A stretch of 64,000 nt of DNA, taken from the NCBI GenBank assembly GCA_905216095.1, contig CAJMSQ010000008.1, positions 1 to 64,000 of the forward strand. Reading direction: 5' to 3'. The notes below the pieces were generated by a model. That model was not told the origin of the DNA and ran no database searches. It was given only the letters and a program-made list of their open reading frames with translations. Made by a program: the position numbers and the translations under genes. This stretch comes from an uncultured bacterium. GTDB taxonomy: Bacteria; Bacteroidota; Bacteroidia; Bacteroidales; Bacteroidaceae. Below are positions 24,885-33,734 of the stretch, piece after piece (the stretch's first letter is position 1; each line of letters starts with the position of its first letter).

Positions 24885-27800
24885 ATGATGAACAGGCTTT
24901 CATGCTATCTGATACGTATGACCGGTTGCCTGGCCCTACTTCTGCTCGGCATTTCCGGTCCTGTTTCTGCCGCACCTACTTATCCGACGTATTCCACCGA
25001 GGCCAATCCCGTGTATTACGGCATCAAGTTTACGAAAGCCGGCCTCTTCCTGAAATATAGGGGCGACGAAGGAAACAGCCGCAGGGTGGTAGTTTCCGAT
25101 ATATTTGCTTCCAACAGCGTTTTCTTCTTGCCGGATAAGAACCAATATGTAGCGACAAGTTTCACGGAGTCGAAGAAAGACAGTTGTTGCTGGGCATTCA
25201 TTGACTATAACACCAGGAATTCCACCTTCCTGGTGATGACGAAGCCGATGGGACCTGACGGGGAGGTGGAATATCTGACCGTGACAAACGGCAGGTTTGC
25301 TACGACGAAAAGCCAGTCCGGCGCATCCCGTATGAAGTTTGTGGCTTACGGCAATTCGTTGCAGCTGCAACGCTCCGGACAAAGTTCCTATATGAACCAG
25401 TGGGGCGCGAGCACGGAAGGAGTGGAACTGGGAGAGTGGACCGGTAACGGCGACGCCAACAACCTGTTCGTCGTTGTAAACGAGGCTGGCATGGTTCCTC
25501 CCGATTATTCCGACCTTGTGGATTTGTCTTCCTCGACGGTCGCCGTCAAGCATAAGGACTCCTATTATTTCACACGCATAGACAATGACCCGTCTCTGGA
25601 GGCCGCTGCGCGCGAGAACGGTTTCCTGTCGGACGCTAATCCTCGTCGCGTTACGGAACACAATTATCAGAACGTGAATGTCCGGGATCGTGAAATCTAT
25701 GTGAAGCCCGGTGAGACCGTCCGGCTGTTGATGCCAAACTATATGGGCGGCAACGATTCCCGAAGCAACGTGTACCAGCGCTGGTATGACTATGAAACGG
25801 ACGGTTCCATCAGCGGAGCGGCCATTAACTTCGACGGTGTGGCAAAGAAACTGATTGCCCAGCGGAACGGCATCGTGTTGGGAGCCGATTTGTCCGGTAC
25901 AGCCTGTGGCAAGTGGGCGAATTTCTACATGCCGGAGGGGGAAAAGGACACGTATGTGGTGGCCTGTGACATGTCCCGCTATTCCGATTTCACGAAAGCG
26001 TCCGTCGGGAACGGCATAGATACCGAACCGACGTTGGACGCCCGTGCCATTTACCGCATCCGCGATGCCCGCATCATGGCCGACAGTCTTGAGTTGCTCC
26101 GGGTGCAGAACAAGTGGCTGGAGGACGAGGAAATCCATTTCCCCGCCCGTGTCAATTGCCGCCTCTTCGACCAGACGCTGCCGTTGAAGCTGGACGGCAG
26201 AAACTATTACGTGTATCAGTTCGACGAAATTGTACATCTGACGCCGAAAATCACGCTGGAAGACCCCAACGGACTGGGCATAGAACTGGTAAGTACTACC
26301 TTGGCCGACGATTCCCACCTGATTCGATGGCACTATCCCGCCCTGAACGGAAATTCCGTCATAGGGCAGATAAGGAATGCCACCGACACGGAAGAGGATT
26401 ACGTTATCATCAAGGTGACCATACAAGGGAAAGACCGAAAAAACTATAACATCGCGCGCTACAAGGTCTGTTTTGAAGCTTCCACCGAGCCGCGTCCCAT
26501 CAGCGTGACCCTGGGTAACCGGGCGTCTTCACGCACCCCCGAATACTATCGCCGCGTGGCAGGCGAGCCCGAACAGCAGAGAAATTATGACTTTGCGCCG
26601 GTCAGCTATTCCGCCCCGAGCGGCAACCGGCAGACAGCCAACTCGTATGGTCTGCCTATGCCCTATGCCAACATTTCGTACGGCTTCTCGTCCATTCTGA
26701 GCGAAACAAAATTTGACGGTAGCGATACATCCTGGGGAGAGTATGCCGTCGTGAAAAAGATGAAAGCCGAATGGAGCGAAGCGGGACATCGGACAGTATT
26801 CAAGGATATATCCACACTCTATTACGACTGGTACAAGGAAAACGGAACGGATGAGGAGAAAGCGATTTATTGCAAGGAGGACAAAGAGGCCACACCCGGC
26901 TATTTCGCCTACATAGATGCTTCGGAACGTCCCGGTACCATCGCGACCATTCCGCTGAGCAAGAACCTGTGCGTCGGTTCCAAGATATATGTGTCGGCCT
27001 GGCTGGGCAGTGGTGCCGCCTGCTACAAGGGAAATGTCTCGCAAGGTGCCGCGGGGATAGACACGGACAGGGCCCCGGCCAGCATATCCTTCAAGCTGGT
27101 CGGCTACAAGGGCGAGGAATCCACTACGGTCTACTCGTTCTGCCCCGGCCAGATTTCGGGTTTCTGGGTGGAGAACGTGAACGGAACCGACGTGTACCAT
27201 TCCCCCGGCGACGACGAGCCGGGTGTGTGGAAGCATGTGGCTTTTTCGCTGACGGTGCGCGATTCTTATGACCGTTTCCAACTGTTGTTGCTGAACAACT
27301 GTATGAGTTCGAACGGTGGAGATATTCTGCTGGACGACGTTGCCATATACACCATCAGCCCCGTCATAGACATGGAAGAGATTGCCCCGGTCTGCGACGG
27401 CAACGTACAGTTCTTCAAGATTGCGGCAGAGTTCGAAAGTGTCATCTCCTCCATGGGTCGGGACGAGGCACTCACGACAGAGGACAGCGATTACAGCAAG
27501 TTCGACTGCTATTATTGCTTTATCGACAAAGAAATGTTCGACAAGAACTTCCTGAACCCCGACGGCAGCCGTCCTGTCTATACGCAGGAAGACCATGCCC
27601 GTTACGACGAATATTTCAGCAAGCTGGTCATCGGGGACGTAAACGCACCTGTGGGCGATCCCACGTCGGCTTTCCACCTGTTCCACATGTCCAACGTCTA
27701 TAAGGATAGGGAAGAGTTCTCGTTGAAGAAGGCCATGACCGCCAAAGAGGAGGACTGCTTCTGGGAAGATGTGGTGGACGAGCAGGGCGAACTGGAGAGA

Positions 27801-30800
27801 CGGAACGTCATCTTTACATCCCAGCTCATCAGTGACCGGATAAAGGCGAACAAGAACTATTACATCATTTTCCGGCCCGAATATGTTGTCAATGGAAACG
27901 GGGTGGTGGCGCACGATGACTACATCCCGCCAAGCGTGTTCTTCAATATGCTGGACGACTGCGTCGTGAAGGACGAATTCCCCCTGCATCCGTCCCTGGT
28001 CACCAAGGTGGACGGCGAAATCATCCGCAGCGACTCGATTTCCTATTGCACGGGAAGCGTTCCGGTCATCAAACTGACGTCCTACGGCTTCGGGGAATCG
28101 GGCATCATCGTGCACGAAGACGACAAGTACGACTGGTATATCGGCCCGATGGAGGAACTGAGAGACATCAAGGTGACGGAAAACGGTACGGACTACGACA
28201 TGGTCAGGGTGCTGAAGAACTTCCGGCACTACTATCCTGACCTGAAGTCGGCCGAAGGCGTCGCGCCCCGGACCGAAGAAGAGCTTTTCCTTTTCACGGA
28301 AGCCATGCGCGACAAAATAGTCGAGCTGAGTGCGCCGCCTGCCGGCGGTGGCGAGCCCAGGTTAATCCTTTACCACAACGCCATCAACTATGCCATCGGG
28401 CCGGAAAAGGGCGAGGAGTACCGCCTGGTGGCTGTCCCCTGCGAGGATGAGGAGATGTCCGAGGACAATACGGAACTGTTCTGTTACGAGCCGAAGGAGT
28501 TCATCATACTGGCCCGGACCGACTCGCCCGAAGGCCTGACCGGCGTGCCCGGTTCGCGCTATCCCGCCGGTTTCGGTTCCGCCCCGTTGCGCGTGAGCCT
28601 CAGCCAGATTGCCGAAATGACCGTCTCGGGCGGCCATACCCTGACCATTCCGTTCCGCTTCCTGCACGGCAGCAATGACGAGGTGCATGGCTTTCGTGTG
28701 GGCGACGACCCGAACGTTTATGTAACCGAGACGAACGACAGCTCATATCCCCTGTACGTACACGACGACATCGAAAACGAAGACTTTCTGAACCCCATCG
28801 GAACGTTCAGGAGCCTTGTGGCCGAGATTGGCGACGGTGCGCAGAGCGCGGACAACCATGCCGTGATTCAGTTTGACGACAGTTTCGCGCCGAAAGAAGG
28901 GCATACCTATACGTTGCGCCTGTCCTATCACGAAGTGTCGGACAATGCCGAAAACTCGGGCTGCGGCGGGCATTTCCTTTTCGACCTGAAAATCGTTCCC
29001 GACTATCTGGTCTGGACCGGCGATGCCGGCAACAGCGACTGGAACAACGACCGAAACTGGCGCCGGGCCGACAGGACGGACCTGCTTGCCGCGGGAGACA
29101 GCTATAAAGACTACCCCGCCAATGCGGACAACTATCCGGACAAGGACGGCATCCCCTCGGACAGGCCCTGTTTCGCCCCTCTCTATACGTCGTCCGTCAT
29201 CGTGCCCGCAGGTCTTGACCGCTATCCCGTGCTGACCACCCGCTATGCGCCCGCCACGGAGGCCGACCTGGACCCCGATAATCCGCAGCCCGACACCGAA
29301 ACGGCGGACATACGCTATGACATGACGGCGGACCGCGTGGACGACAAGGGACAGCCCTCGGCCGAATACCGCGGCGTGACCTACTATGCCAACCGCTGCG
29401 AGAACGTACACTTCGGTCCGGGCGGGCAGATGCTCAACACCGAATTGCTGGACTACGGGAAAGCGTGGGTGGAATACGAACTGAACTTCAACCGCTGGTA
29501 CACGCTCGGCACTCCGTTGCAGGACATGTACTCCGGCGACTGGTATGCGCCGGCCGACGGCGCACGGCAGGACACGCCCTGCTTTGAAAGCATCGTCTGG
29601 GATGCCGGCCGCTACGACCGCTTCGGGCCTGCCGTCTATCAGCAGGGGTGGGACAAGACGCAGGCCAACGTCTACCGCCTGGAGAGCAGCACGCACGTGA
29701 ACTTCGGTCCCAGCCCGTGGAACGTGGCTGTCATGGCCGACTGGAGCAACGTGTACAACGATGTGGCCGTGGCCTATGACCTCAATGCCTTCTCCGTCAA
29801 GGTAGTGCCCCTGAAAGCCACCCATGCCGGACCGGCCGCCCTCTTCCGCTTCCCCAAGGCTGACACGGGCTATTCCTATTATACGTATGACAAGGAGAAC
29901 CCGGAGCCGGAACTGACGCCCGTCCCGCGCACCGCGTCCTACCGGCTCTACACCGACCTGCTGAAGGCCGGCCGCGACGGCTCGTTCGGACAAACGCTCA
30001 GGAACGAGGCGGCCGACAACAACTACTTCCTTGTGGGCAACCCGTTTGTCAGCGGTATGGACATGAATGCGTTCTTCGATGCCAACACCGACCTCGAACG
30101 GAAATACTACATCGTGGCCGACGACACGCAGACGGCTTACGTGAAAGACGACGACTCGGAAAACTGGGTGGGCAGCGACGGAACGCTGTCGCAACCGCGG
30201 GTCGCACCGTTGCAGGGCTTCTTTGTGAAGAAAAAAGCCACGGCTTCGGGCGCGGCCAACGAGCTGCAGGTTGAATTCAATGCCGGAATGGCCGTGCTCA
30301 CAGGCGGGGACACCCCCTTGCTTGTCCGGCCGAAACGGAGTGGCGCGGTTGCCCGCAAGTCCGTCGCGGGACTGGTGATAACGGCCCGCCGCGACGGTGA
30401 GACCGGAAGCGCGCTGCTGGTGTGCTCGCCCGAGGCCGCCGACGGATATGTGCCCGACGAGGAAGTCGAACTGCTCCTGGACGGACACCTTCATGCCGGT
30501 CCCAACCGCGTGCCTGCCGTCTACACCGTGGCCGACGGCCGTGCCATGAGCATCAACCGCGTGCGCGGCATCGGCTGCATAGGCATCGGCGTGGCCGGCG
30601 CGGACTGCGGCGACGTGACGCTCGGGTTTGACGGCGTGGAAAACCTGCCCGACGAGGTTTCCCTGTACGACGCACAGACCGGAACGGCAGTTCCGCTCCG
30701 TTCGGGGATGGAAATAGAGGTTTCGGGCAACTCCGCCGGCCGTTATTACCTGATGGGCACGTCGGTATCGCCCGATTCGGACACCGCCGCGGTGACAGTC

Positions 30801-31004
30801 AGCGTGACGGGCCGTGAAGTCACGGTCAAGGCCGCGGCCGGCGACCGTCTGAGCCGTGTGCGCGTCTTCGATGCTGGCGGCCGCAGCGTCTACCTGAGCC
30901 ATCCCGATGCGGACACCCATATCTTCCGTCTGGAAAAAGGCGTTTACGTCATCGAGACCGTGACGGAAAACAGCTGCATTGCGACAAAAGTATTGGTCGG
31001 GTAG
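24885..31004 (+). CDS. Giant surface protein (2039 aa), putative fimbrial tip adhesin with T9SS-type C-terminus
   Basis: A 2039-residue exported protein and the largest gene in the window. A normal signal peptide (ending GISGPVSAAP) without a lipobox replaces the lipoprotein signals of its neighbours. The N-terminal third is beta-rich with paired Cys. Around 740-830 is a jelly-roll-like module (SAWLGSGAACYKGNV, then DRFQLLLLNNCMSSNGGDILLDDVAIY). About 1370-1390 has VWTGDAGNSDWNNDRNWRR, as in autotransporter-like surface repeats. About 1690-1800 repeats the FLVGNPFVSGMDMNAFF type seen in many Bacteroidota secreted proteins. The end (VTVKAAAGDRLSRVRVFDA, then LEKGVYVIET, CIATKVLVG) looks like a type A type IX sorting domain. 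As the last gene of the fimbrial operon it is placed like Mfa5, the tip adhesin; no VWA domain was recognised. Confidence 0.78.
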   Translation: MMNRLSCYLIRMTGCLALLLLGISGPVSAAPTYPTYSTEANPVYYGIKFTKAGLFLKYRGDEGNSRRVVVSDIFASNSVFFLPDKNQYVATSFTESKKDSCCWAFIDYNTRNSTFLVMTKPMGPDGEVEYLTVTNGRFATTKSQSGASRMKFVAYGNSLQLQRSGQSSYMNQWGASTEGVELGEWTGNGDANNLFVVVNEAGMVPPDYSDLVDLSSSTVAVKHKDSYYFTRIDNDPSLEAAARENGFLSDANPRRVTEHNYQNVNVRDREIYVKPGETVRLLMPNYMGGNDSRSNVYQRWYDYETDGSISGAAINFDGVAKKLIAQRNGIVLGADLSGTACGKWANFYMPEGEKDTYVVACDMSRYSDFTKASVGNGIDTEPTLDARAIYRIRDARIMADSLELLRVQNKWLEDEEIHFPARVNCRLFDQTLPLKLDGRNYYVYQFDEIVHLTPKITLEDPNGLGIELVSTTLADDSHLIRWHYPALNGNSVIGQIRNATDTEEDYVIIKVTIQGKDRKNYNIARYKVCFEASTEPRPISVTLGNRASSRTPEYYRRVAGEPEQQRNYDFAPVSYSAPSGNRQTANSYGLPMPYANISYGFSSILSETKFDGSDTSWGEYAVVKKMKAEWSEAGHRTVFKDISTLYYDWYKENGTDEEKAIYCKEDKEATPGYFAYIDASERPGTIATIPLSKNLCVGSKIYVSAWLGSGAACYKGNVSQGAAGIDTDRAPASISFKLVGYKGEESTTVYSFCPGQISGFWVENVNGTDVYHSPGDDEPGVWKHVAFSLTVRDSYDRFQLLLLNNCMSSNGGDILLDDVAIYTISPVIDMEEIAPVCDGNVQFFKIAAEFESVISSMGRDEALTTEDSDYSKFDCYYCFIDKEMFDKNFLNPDGSRPVYTQEDHARYDEYFSKLVIGDVNAPVGDPTSAFHLFHMSNVYKDREEFSLKKAMTAKEEDCFWEDVVDEQGELERRNVIFTSQLISDRIKANKNYYIIFRPEYVVNGNGVVAHDDYIPPSVFFNMLDDCVVKDEFPLHPSLVTKVDGEIIRSDSISYCTGSVPVIKLTSYGFGESGIIVHEDDKYDWYIGPMEELRDIKVTENGTDYDMVRVLKNFRHYYPDLKSAEGVAPRTEEELFLFTEAMRDKIVELSAPPAGGGEPRLILYHNAINYAIGPEKGEEYRLVAVPCEDEEMSEDNTELFCYEPKEFIILARTDSPEGLTGVPGSRYPAGFGSAPLRVSLSQIAEMTVSGGHTLTIPFRFLHGSNDEVHGFRVGDDPNVYVTETNDSSYPLYVHDDIENEDFLNPIGTFRSLVAEIGDGAQSADNHAVIQFDDSFAPKEGHTYTLRLSYHEVSDNAENSGCGGHFLFDLKIVPDYLVWTGDAGNSDWNNDRNWRRADRTDLLAAGDSYKDYPANADNYPDKDGIPSDRPCFAPLYTSSVIVPAGLDRYPVLTTRYAPATEADLDPDNPQPDTETADIRYDMTADRVDDKGQPSAEYRGVTYYANRCENVHFGPGGQMLNTELLDYGKAWVEYELNFNRWYTLGTPLQDMYSGDWYAPADGARQDTPCFESIVWDAGRYDRFGPAVYQQGWDKTQANVYRLESSTHVNFGPSPWNVAVMADWSNVYNDVAVAYDLNAFSVKVVPLKATHAGPAALFRFPKADTGYSYYTYDKENPEPELTPVPRTASYRLYTDLLKAGRDGSFGQTLRNEAADNNYFLVGNPFVSGMDMNAFFDANTDLERKYYIVADDTQTAYVKDDDSENWVGSDGTLSQPRVAPLQGFFVKKKATASGAANELQVEFNAGMAVLTGGDTPLLVRPKRSGAVARKSVAGLVITARRDGETGSALLVCSPEAADGYVPDEEVELLLDGHLHAGPNRVPAVYTVADGRAMSINRVRGIGCIGIGVAGADCGDVTLGFDGVENLPDEVSLYDAQTGTAVPLRSGMEIEVSGNSAGRYYLMGTSVSPDSDTAAVTVSVTGREVTVKAAAGDRLSRVRVFDAGGRSVYLSHPDADTHIFRLEKGVYVIETVTENSCIATKVLVG

Positions 31005-31048
31005 GGGAAACCGGTGTCGGCATCTTGCTTCCGGTTTTCCTGCCGCCG

Positions 31049-31308
31049 GCGATTTTAACACAATTTGCTTTCGGGCGGAAAATGTATTATCTTTGCATAG
31101 CGAAAGTGCGGGGACGGCGTGAAACCGTCCCTTTTTCGTGCCCGAAGGTCTGTTTCAGGGAGAAACAGTTCCTATGACGGGACATTTTAGATGCCTTGTA
31201 GTTTTTCGCAGAAGTCATGTAGTCGTTTCCGCCCCTGCATGTAGGAAAAACTACAAGCCATGTACGCCGCGCCAAAAGTGTAGAAAGGTTAAAAATGTTA
31301 ATGTCCGG
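31049..31308 (+). repeat. Promoter-terminator repeat element, copy 2
   Basis: By eye about 90 percent identical to copy 1 over most of its length. Promoter: TTTG 31064-31067, 20-nt spacer, TATCTTTG 31088-31095. The first hairpin GGGACGG/CCGTCCC is kept with five T, while the second hairpin is decayed. The downstream inverted repeat (CTTGTAGTTTTT with AAAAACTACAAG) is kept. The tail GTTAAAAATGTTAATGTCCGG ends the similarity. It lies 45 nt after the giant surface protein gene and could also terminate that operon. Confidence 0.85.
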
Positions 31309-31487
31309 TTTTCCTTCACGCCGTTTTCCTCCGCATCGGTCGGCCGCTTATTGCCCCGATATTCCCGGCCGGATGATTTCACGTGTACGCATCGCGGGAA
31401 ATACGCGCGCATGTCCTTCATGAAGATAAGAATGTGAGTTTGGGCAATAAACAGGTTATAAGAATGGGCAATCTCGTAAATATTTTG

Positions 31488-31495
31488 TAACTTTG
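31488..31495 (+). promoter_or_regulatory. -7 box ahead of the membrane protein pair
   Basis: TAACTTTG is a perfect -7 match 29 nt before the ATG at 31525. The -33 region (ATGG) is poor. Confidence 0.5.
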
Positions 31496-31524
31496 TACTC
31501 CTAACACCGATTGGGATACCAATC

Positions 31525-31941
31525 ATGTCATTATTTGAGAGAATGAATAGGATTAATATGATATATGTGCTCTTTTGGGGTGGAATTTCCTTTATTTCAT
31601 CCTTTATGGGAGTATTGGACGGAGATTGGAATAAACTTGTCGCGGGTGATTTGCTCCATGATATATTTAATCCGTTATTCGTTTGGATAATTGCCTTCTT
31701 CGGGGAATACTTGTACATAGTTTTCTCCTTGAACAAGAAAACTCAAATATTGGACGAAAGATGGACCAAGGTGTCGTATGTTCTGGTTGAACTCCTTTTC
31801 ATCGTTCTTCTGTTGAGCATTCACGTTACCGGTAACTATGGCAGGATGATTTGTGTGGTTGCCTTGTATCTGTGCATGATGGGATTGAAAACCTCTTCAT
31901 TATATGCTTTGTGTCCTCGTCAGAAGATAAAATCAATCTGA
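31525..31941 (+). CDS. Small membrane protein of unknown function
   Basis: 138 residues and not recognised. Four hydrophobic segments at about 12-30, 45-68, 80-100 and 105-120 suggest an inner membrane protein with little outside the bilayer. It ends with a basic tail (CPRQKIKSI). The DNA is clearly richer in A and T than the flanking genes, with different codon use, which points to acquisition. The next gene starts 15 nt later, so the two are one unit. Protein length and layout would suit an immunity protein or a small channel, but nothing specific supports either. Confidence 0.6.
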   Translation: MSLFERMNRINMIYVLFWGGISFISSFMGVLDGDWNKLVAGDLLHDIFNPLFVWIIAFFGEYLYIVFSLNKKTQILDERWTKVSYVLVELLFIVLLLSIHVTGNYGRMICVVALYLCMMGLKTSSLYALCPRQKIKSI

Positions 31942-31956
31942 TAAAATCAAAAGAGT

Positions 31957-32619
31957 ATGGGAAATATGATGCTATATATATTTATATCTGCTTTCTTTAT
32001 TTATTTTGTCATAAAGATTGCTACGGCCAAACGTACGGAAACGATAAATATTGCGTTTGCAGGGGCGTATGACGGGAACGATGTCGTTGCTGTCATCCCT
32101 AAGGATAGGAATAGGACAATCTATACAGAAGGTGAGAATGTTGTCGATTTGTCCGAATATGACAGATTCCTCATATCCGGCCATTCTTTGGAAAGCGTAG
32201 GATTGCCTGATGGCGTATTTGTGTATACAAGACCTTTAGGCAATGAAGACGTGCATTCCATTTGTAACCGCTTTGTCATATTTAAATACGACAATGAGCG
32301 ATTGTCAAAGGAACATCCCGAAATTACCAATCCCGTGGATGGCTATAAAGCCAGGAAGGCTGTAACCATCATGGAGAATGGTCTTGCTCGGGAGTCGTTT
32401 GAAGAACGAATGACGGGAATACTTTCTTCTGATAAAGACATTAAAGATGTGGATGAATGCCTGAAGCATTTATGGATGAAGTATGAATTTGCGTCATCGT
32501 ATTATGCGGCTGAACAAAATCTGATTGTATCAATCACGTATAAAAAAGGAAGATGTAAGGATTATTCTTTCCATTCTTCTAAGTTCTTATACGGGGTGGT
32601 TAAATATAAATCTGTCTGA
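31957..32619 (+). CDS. Membrane-anchored protein of unknown function
   Basis: 220 residues with one N-terminal transmembrane segment (MLYIFISAFFIYFVIKIA) followed by a soluble domain. The body shows mixed alpha/beta content (VVAVIPKDRNRTIY, then DRFLISGHSLESVGLPDGVFVYT) with no motif I recognise. It shares the low GC of its partner at 31525 and is followed by a clear terminator, so the pair forms a two-gene AT-rich island between the fimbrial operon and hpf. Confidence 0.6.
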   Translation: MGNMMLYIFISAFFIYFVIKIATAKRTETINIAFAGAYDGNDVVAVIPKDRNRTIYTEGENVVDLSEYDRFLISGHSLESVGLPDGVFVYTRPLGNEDVHSICNRFVIFKYDNERLSKEHPEITNPVDGYKARKAVTIMENGLARESFEERMTGILSSDKDIKDVDECLKHLWMKYEFASSYYAAEQNLIVSITYKKGRCKDYSFHSSKFLYGVVKYKSV

Positions 32620-32643
32620 TAGTAAAAAACAAATATGCCTCAA

Positions 32644-32678
32644 TAATAAAAGCCTCATGGACAGTGAGACTTTTATTA
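32644..32678 (+). terminator. Terminator after the membrane pair
   Basis: TAATAAAAGCCTCA at 32644-32657 pairs with TGAGACTTTTATTA at 32665-32678, with a single mismatch. The TTTTATTA arm itself provides the T-rich end. Confidence 0.75.
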
Positions 32679-32809
32679 TATGTGATTGGATGTAAAGTTT
32701 GCCGTAGCAACGCCTAAAACCGTATGTTTCATTTTGATTAAGCCGAACCGATCGTCAGATTCTTGTGCTTCCGCGCGTTGCATGCACACGCCCGCGTGCG
32801 CGCTCCCGC

Positions 32810-32832
32810 ATGTAAAAAATATTAATGTGTCG
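32810..32832. repeat. Fragment resembling the tail of the promoter-terminator element
   Basis: TGTAAAAAATATTAATGTGTCG resembles the conserved element tail (GTTAAAAATGTTAATGTCGG). It sits just upstream of the hpf promoter, which itself resembles the element promoter. It may be the remnant of a fifth copy. The rest of the region 32679-32850 shows only a CGCG-rich patch. Confidence 0.45.
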
Positions 32833-32850
32833 AAGAAAATGCCGGATTAT

Positions 32851-32882
32851 TTTGTCTGTTGGCGGGAAATGTATTATATTCG
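32851..32882 (+). promoter_or_regulatory. Promoter of hpf, related to the repeat-element promoters
   Basis: TTTG at 32851-32854, a 20-nt spacer and TATATTCG at 32875-32882. The spacer contains GGCGGGAAATGTATTA, nearly the same as GGCGGAAAATGTATTA in element copy 2. The -7 box ends in TTCG instead of TTTG. The leader is about 105 nt and includes a CCCC/GGGG mini-stem (32960-32971) before a strong AAAGAGGAGG ribosome site. Confidence 0.65.
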
Positions 32883-32995
32883 CCACTACAAGAAATCCGG
32901 AGCGGCAAAGGTTGCTTGCGCCGTACCGAAGAAACGCCGCTCTTATTGTTGAACAGCACCCCCTGCGGGGTAAAATAAAAAAAGAGGAGGTCAAT

Positions 32996-33295
32996 ATGGA
33001 TATCAGAATTCAGTCCATTCATTTCGACGCTACCGAAAAGTTGCAAGCGTTCATCGAGAAGAAGGTTGGCAAGATTGCCAAGAGTTGCGACAACGCTTCC
33101 GGGGCGGAAGTGGTGCTGAAAGTGGTGAAGCCCGAAACCGCACTCAACAAGGAAGTGCAAGTACGTATAGACGTGCCCGGCGGCAAGCTCCATGCCGAAA
33201 AAACTTGCGACACTTTCGAGGAAGCAATCGACCTTTGCGTCGAGGCTTTGCAGCGTCAGGCGGAAAAGTATAAGGAAAAACTGCGCGCAAAGTGA
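32996..33295 (+). CDS. hpf: Ribosome hibernation promoting factor, short HPF/RaiA
   Basis: 99 residues from the ATG at 32996, chosen for the GAGGAGG ribosome site 6-7 nt upstream and because the family begins here (MDIRIQSIHFDATEKLQAFI). The frame is open further upstream to 32825, but that part is leader. It is a complete short-form domain with the conserved EEAIDLCVEALQRQAEKYKEKLR helix. It binds the 30S subunit and silences ribosomes in stationary phase. It stands directly before the tRNA-tuf cluster, the usual Bacteroidales position. Confidence 0.93.
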   Translation: MDIRIQSIHFDATEKLQAFIEKKVGKIAKSCDNASGAEVVLKVVKPETALNKEVQVRIDVPGGKLHAEKTCDTFEEAIDLCVEALQRQAEKYKEKLRAK

Positions 33296-33313
33296 AAAAA
33301 AACTTTGAAATGT

Positions 33314-33343
33314 TTTGCAGGTAAAAAATATTAAGTAACTTTG
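33314..33343 (+). promoter_or_regulatory. Promoter of the tRNA-tuf operon
   Basis: TTTG at 33314-33317, an 18-nt spacer and TAACTTTG at 33336-33343, beginning 18 nt after the hpf stop codon. It should drive tRNA-Tyr, tRNA-Gly, tRNA-Thr and tuf. Confidence 0.75.
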
Positions 33344-33424
33344 CAGCCGTTTCGAGACCTGTTCTCGCGGCTGCAAAGCTTTCAAGAGCTTCGCCCGTGT
33401 CGCGGACGGTACGGCGGAACGGAA

Positions 33425-33507
33425 GGGCAAATACCAGAGTGGCCAAATGGGGCAGACTGTAAATCTGCTGGCTTACGCCTTCGGTGGTTCGAATCCATCT
33501 TTGCCCA
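33425..33507 (+). tRNA. tRNA-Tyr (GTA)
   Basis: The acceptor GGGCAAA pairs with TTTGCCC. The anticodon stem CAGACTGTAAATCTG presents GTA. The long variable arm (CTGGCTTACGCCTTCGG) is that of a class II tRNA, as expected for tyrosine. The T arm carries GGTTCGAATCC. CCA is not encoded. Confidence 0.95.
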
Positions 33508-33518
33508 CATAAAAGTTT

Positions 33519-33591
33519 GCGGAAATAGCTCAGTTGGTAGAGCACTAGCCTTCCAAGCTGGGGGTCGCGAGTTCGAGCCTCGTTTTCCGCT
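33519..33591 (+). tRNA. tRNA-Gly (TCC)
   Basis: The acceptor GCGGAAA pairs with TTTCCGC. The anticodon loop CTTCCAA gives TCC and the T arm has GAGTTCGAGCCTC. 73 nt, no encoded CCA. Confidence 0.95.
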
Positions 33592-33599
33592 CTCTTTTT

Positions 33600-33671
<72 letters not shown>

Positions 33672-33731
33672 CTCTCTTTTGGAATAGGGATAAACAAACG
33701 ATAATTCATTCATAAATTTAATAATAAAGCT

Positions 33732-33734
33732 ATG
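33732..33734 (+). promoter_or_regulatory. tuf start codon context
   Basis: Start ATG of tuf. The leader between tRNA-Thr and tuf (33672-33731) is AT-rich with no Shine-Dalgarno of normal strength (AATAATAAAGCT), typical for highly expressed Bacteroidales genes that rely on an A-rich leader. Confidence 0.5.

Noticed and set aside
32825-32995. 57 extra residues in front of hpf in the same frame
   Set aside because: The family starts at the ATG at 32996, which has a strong GAGGAGG site, and the promoter -7 box lies inside the extension.
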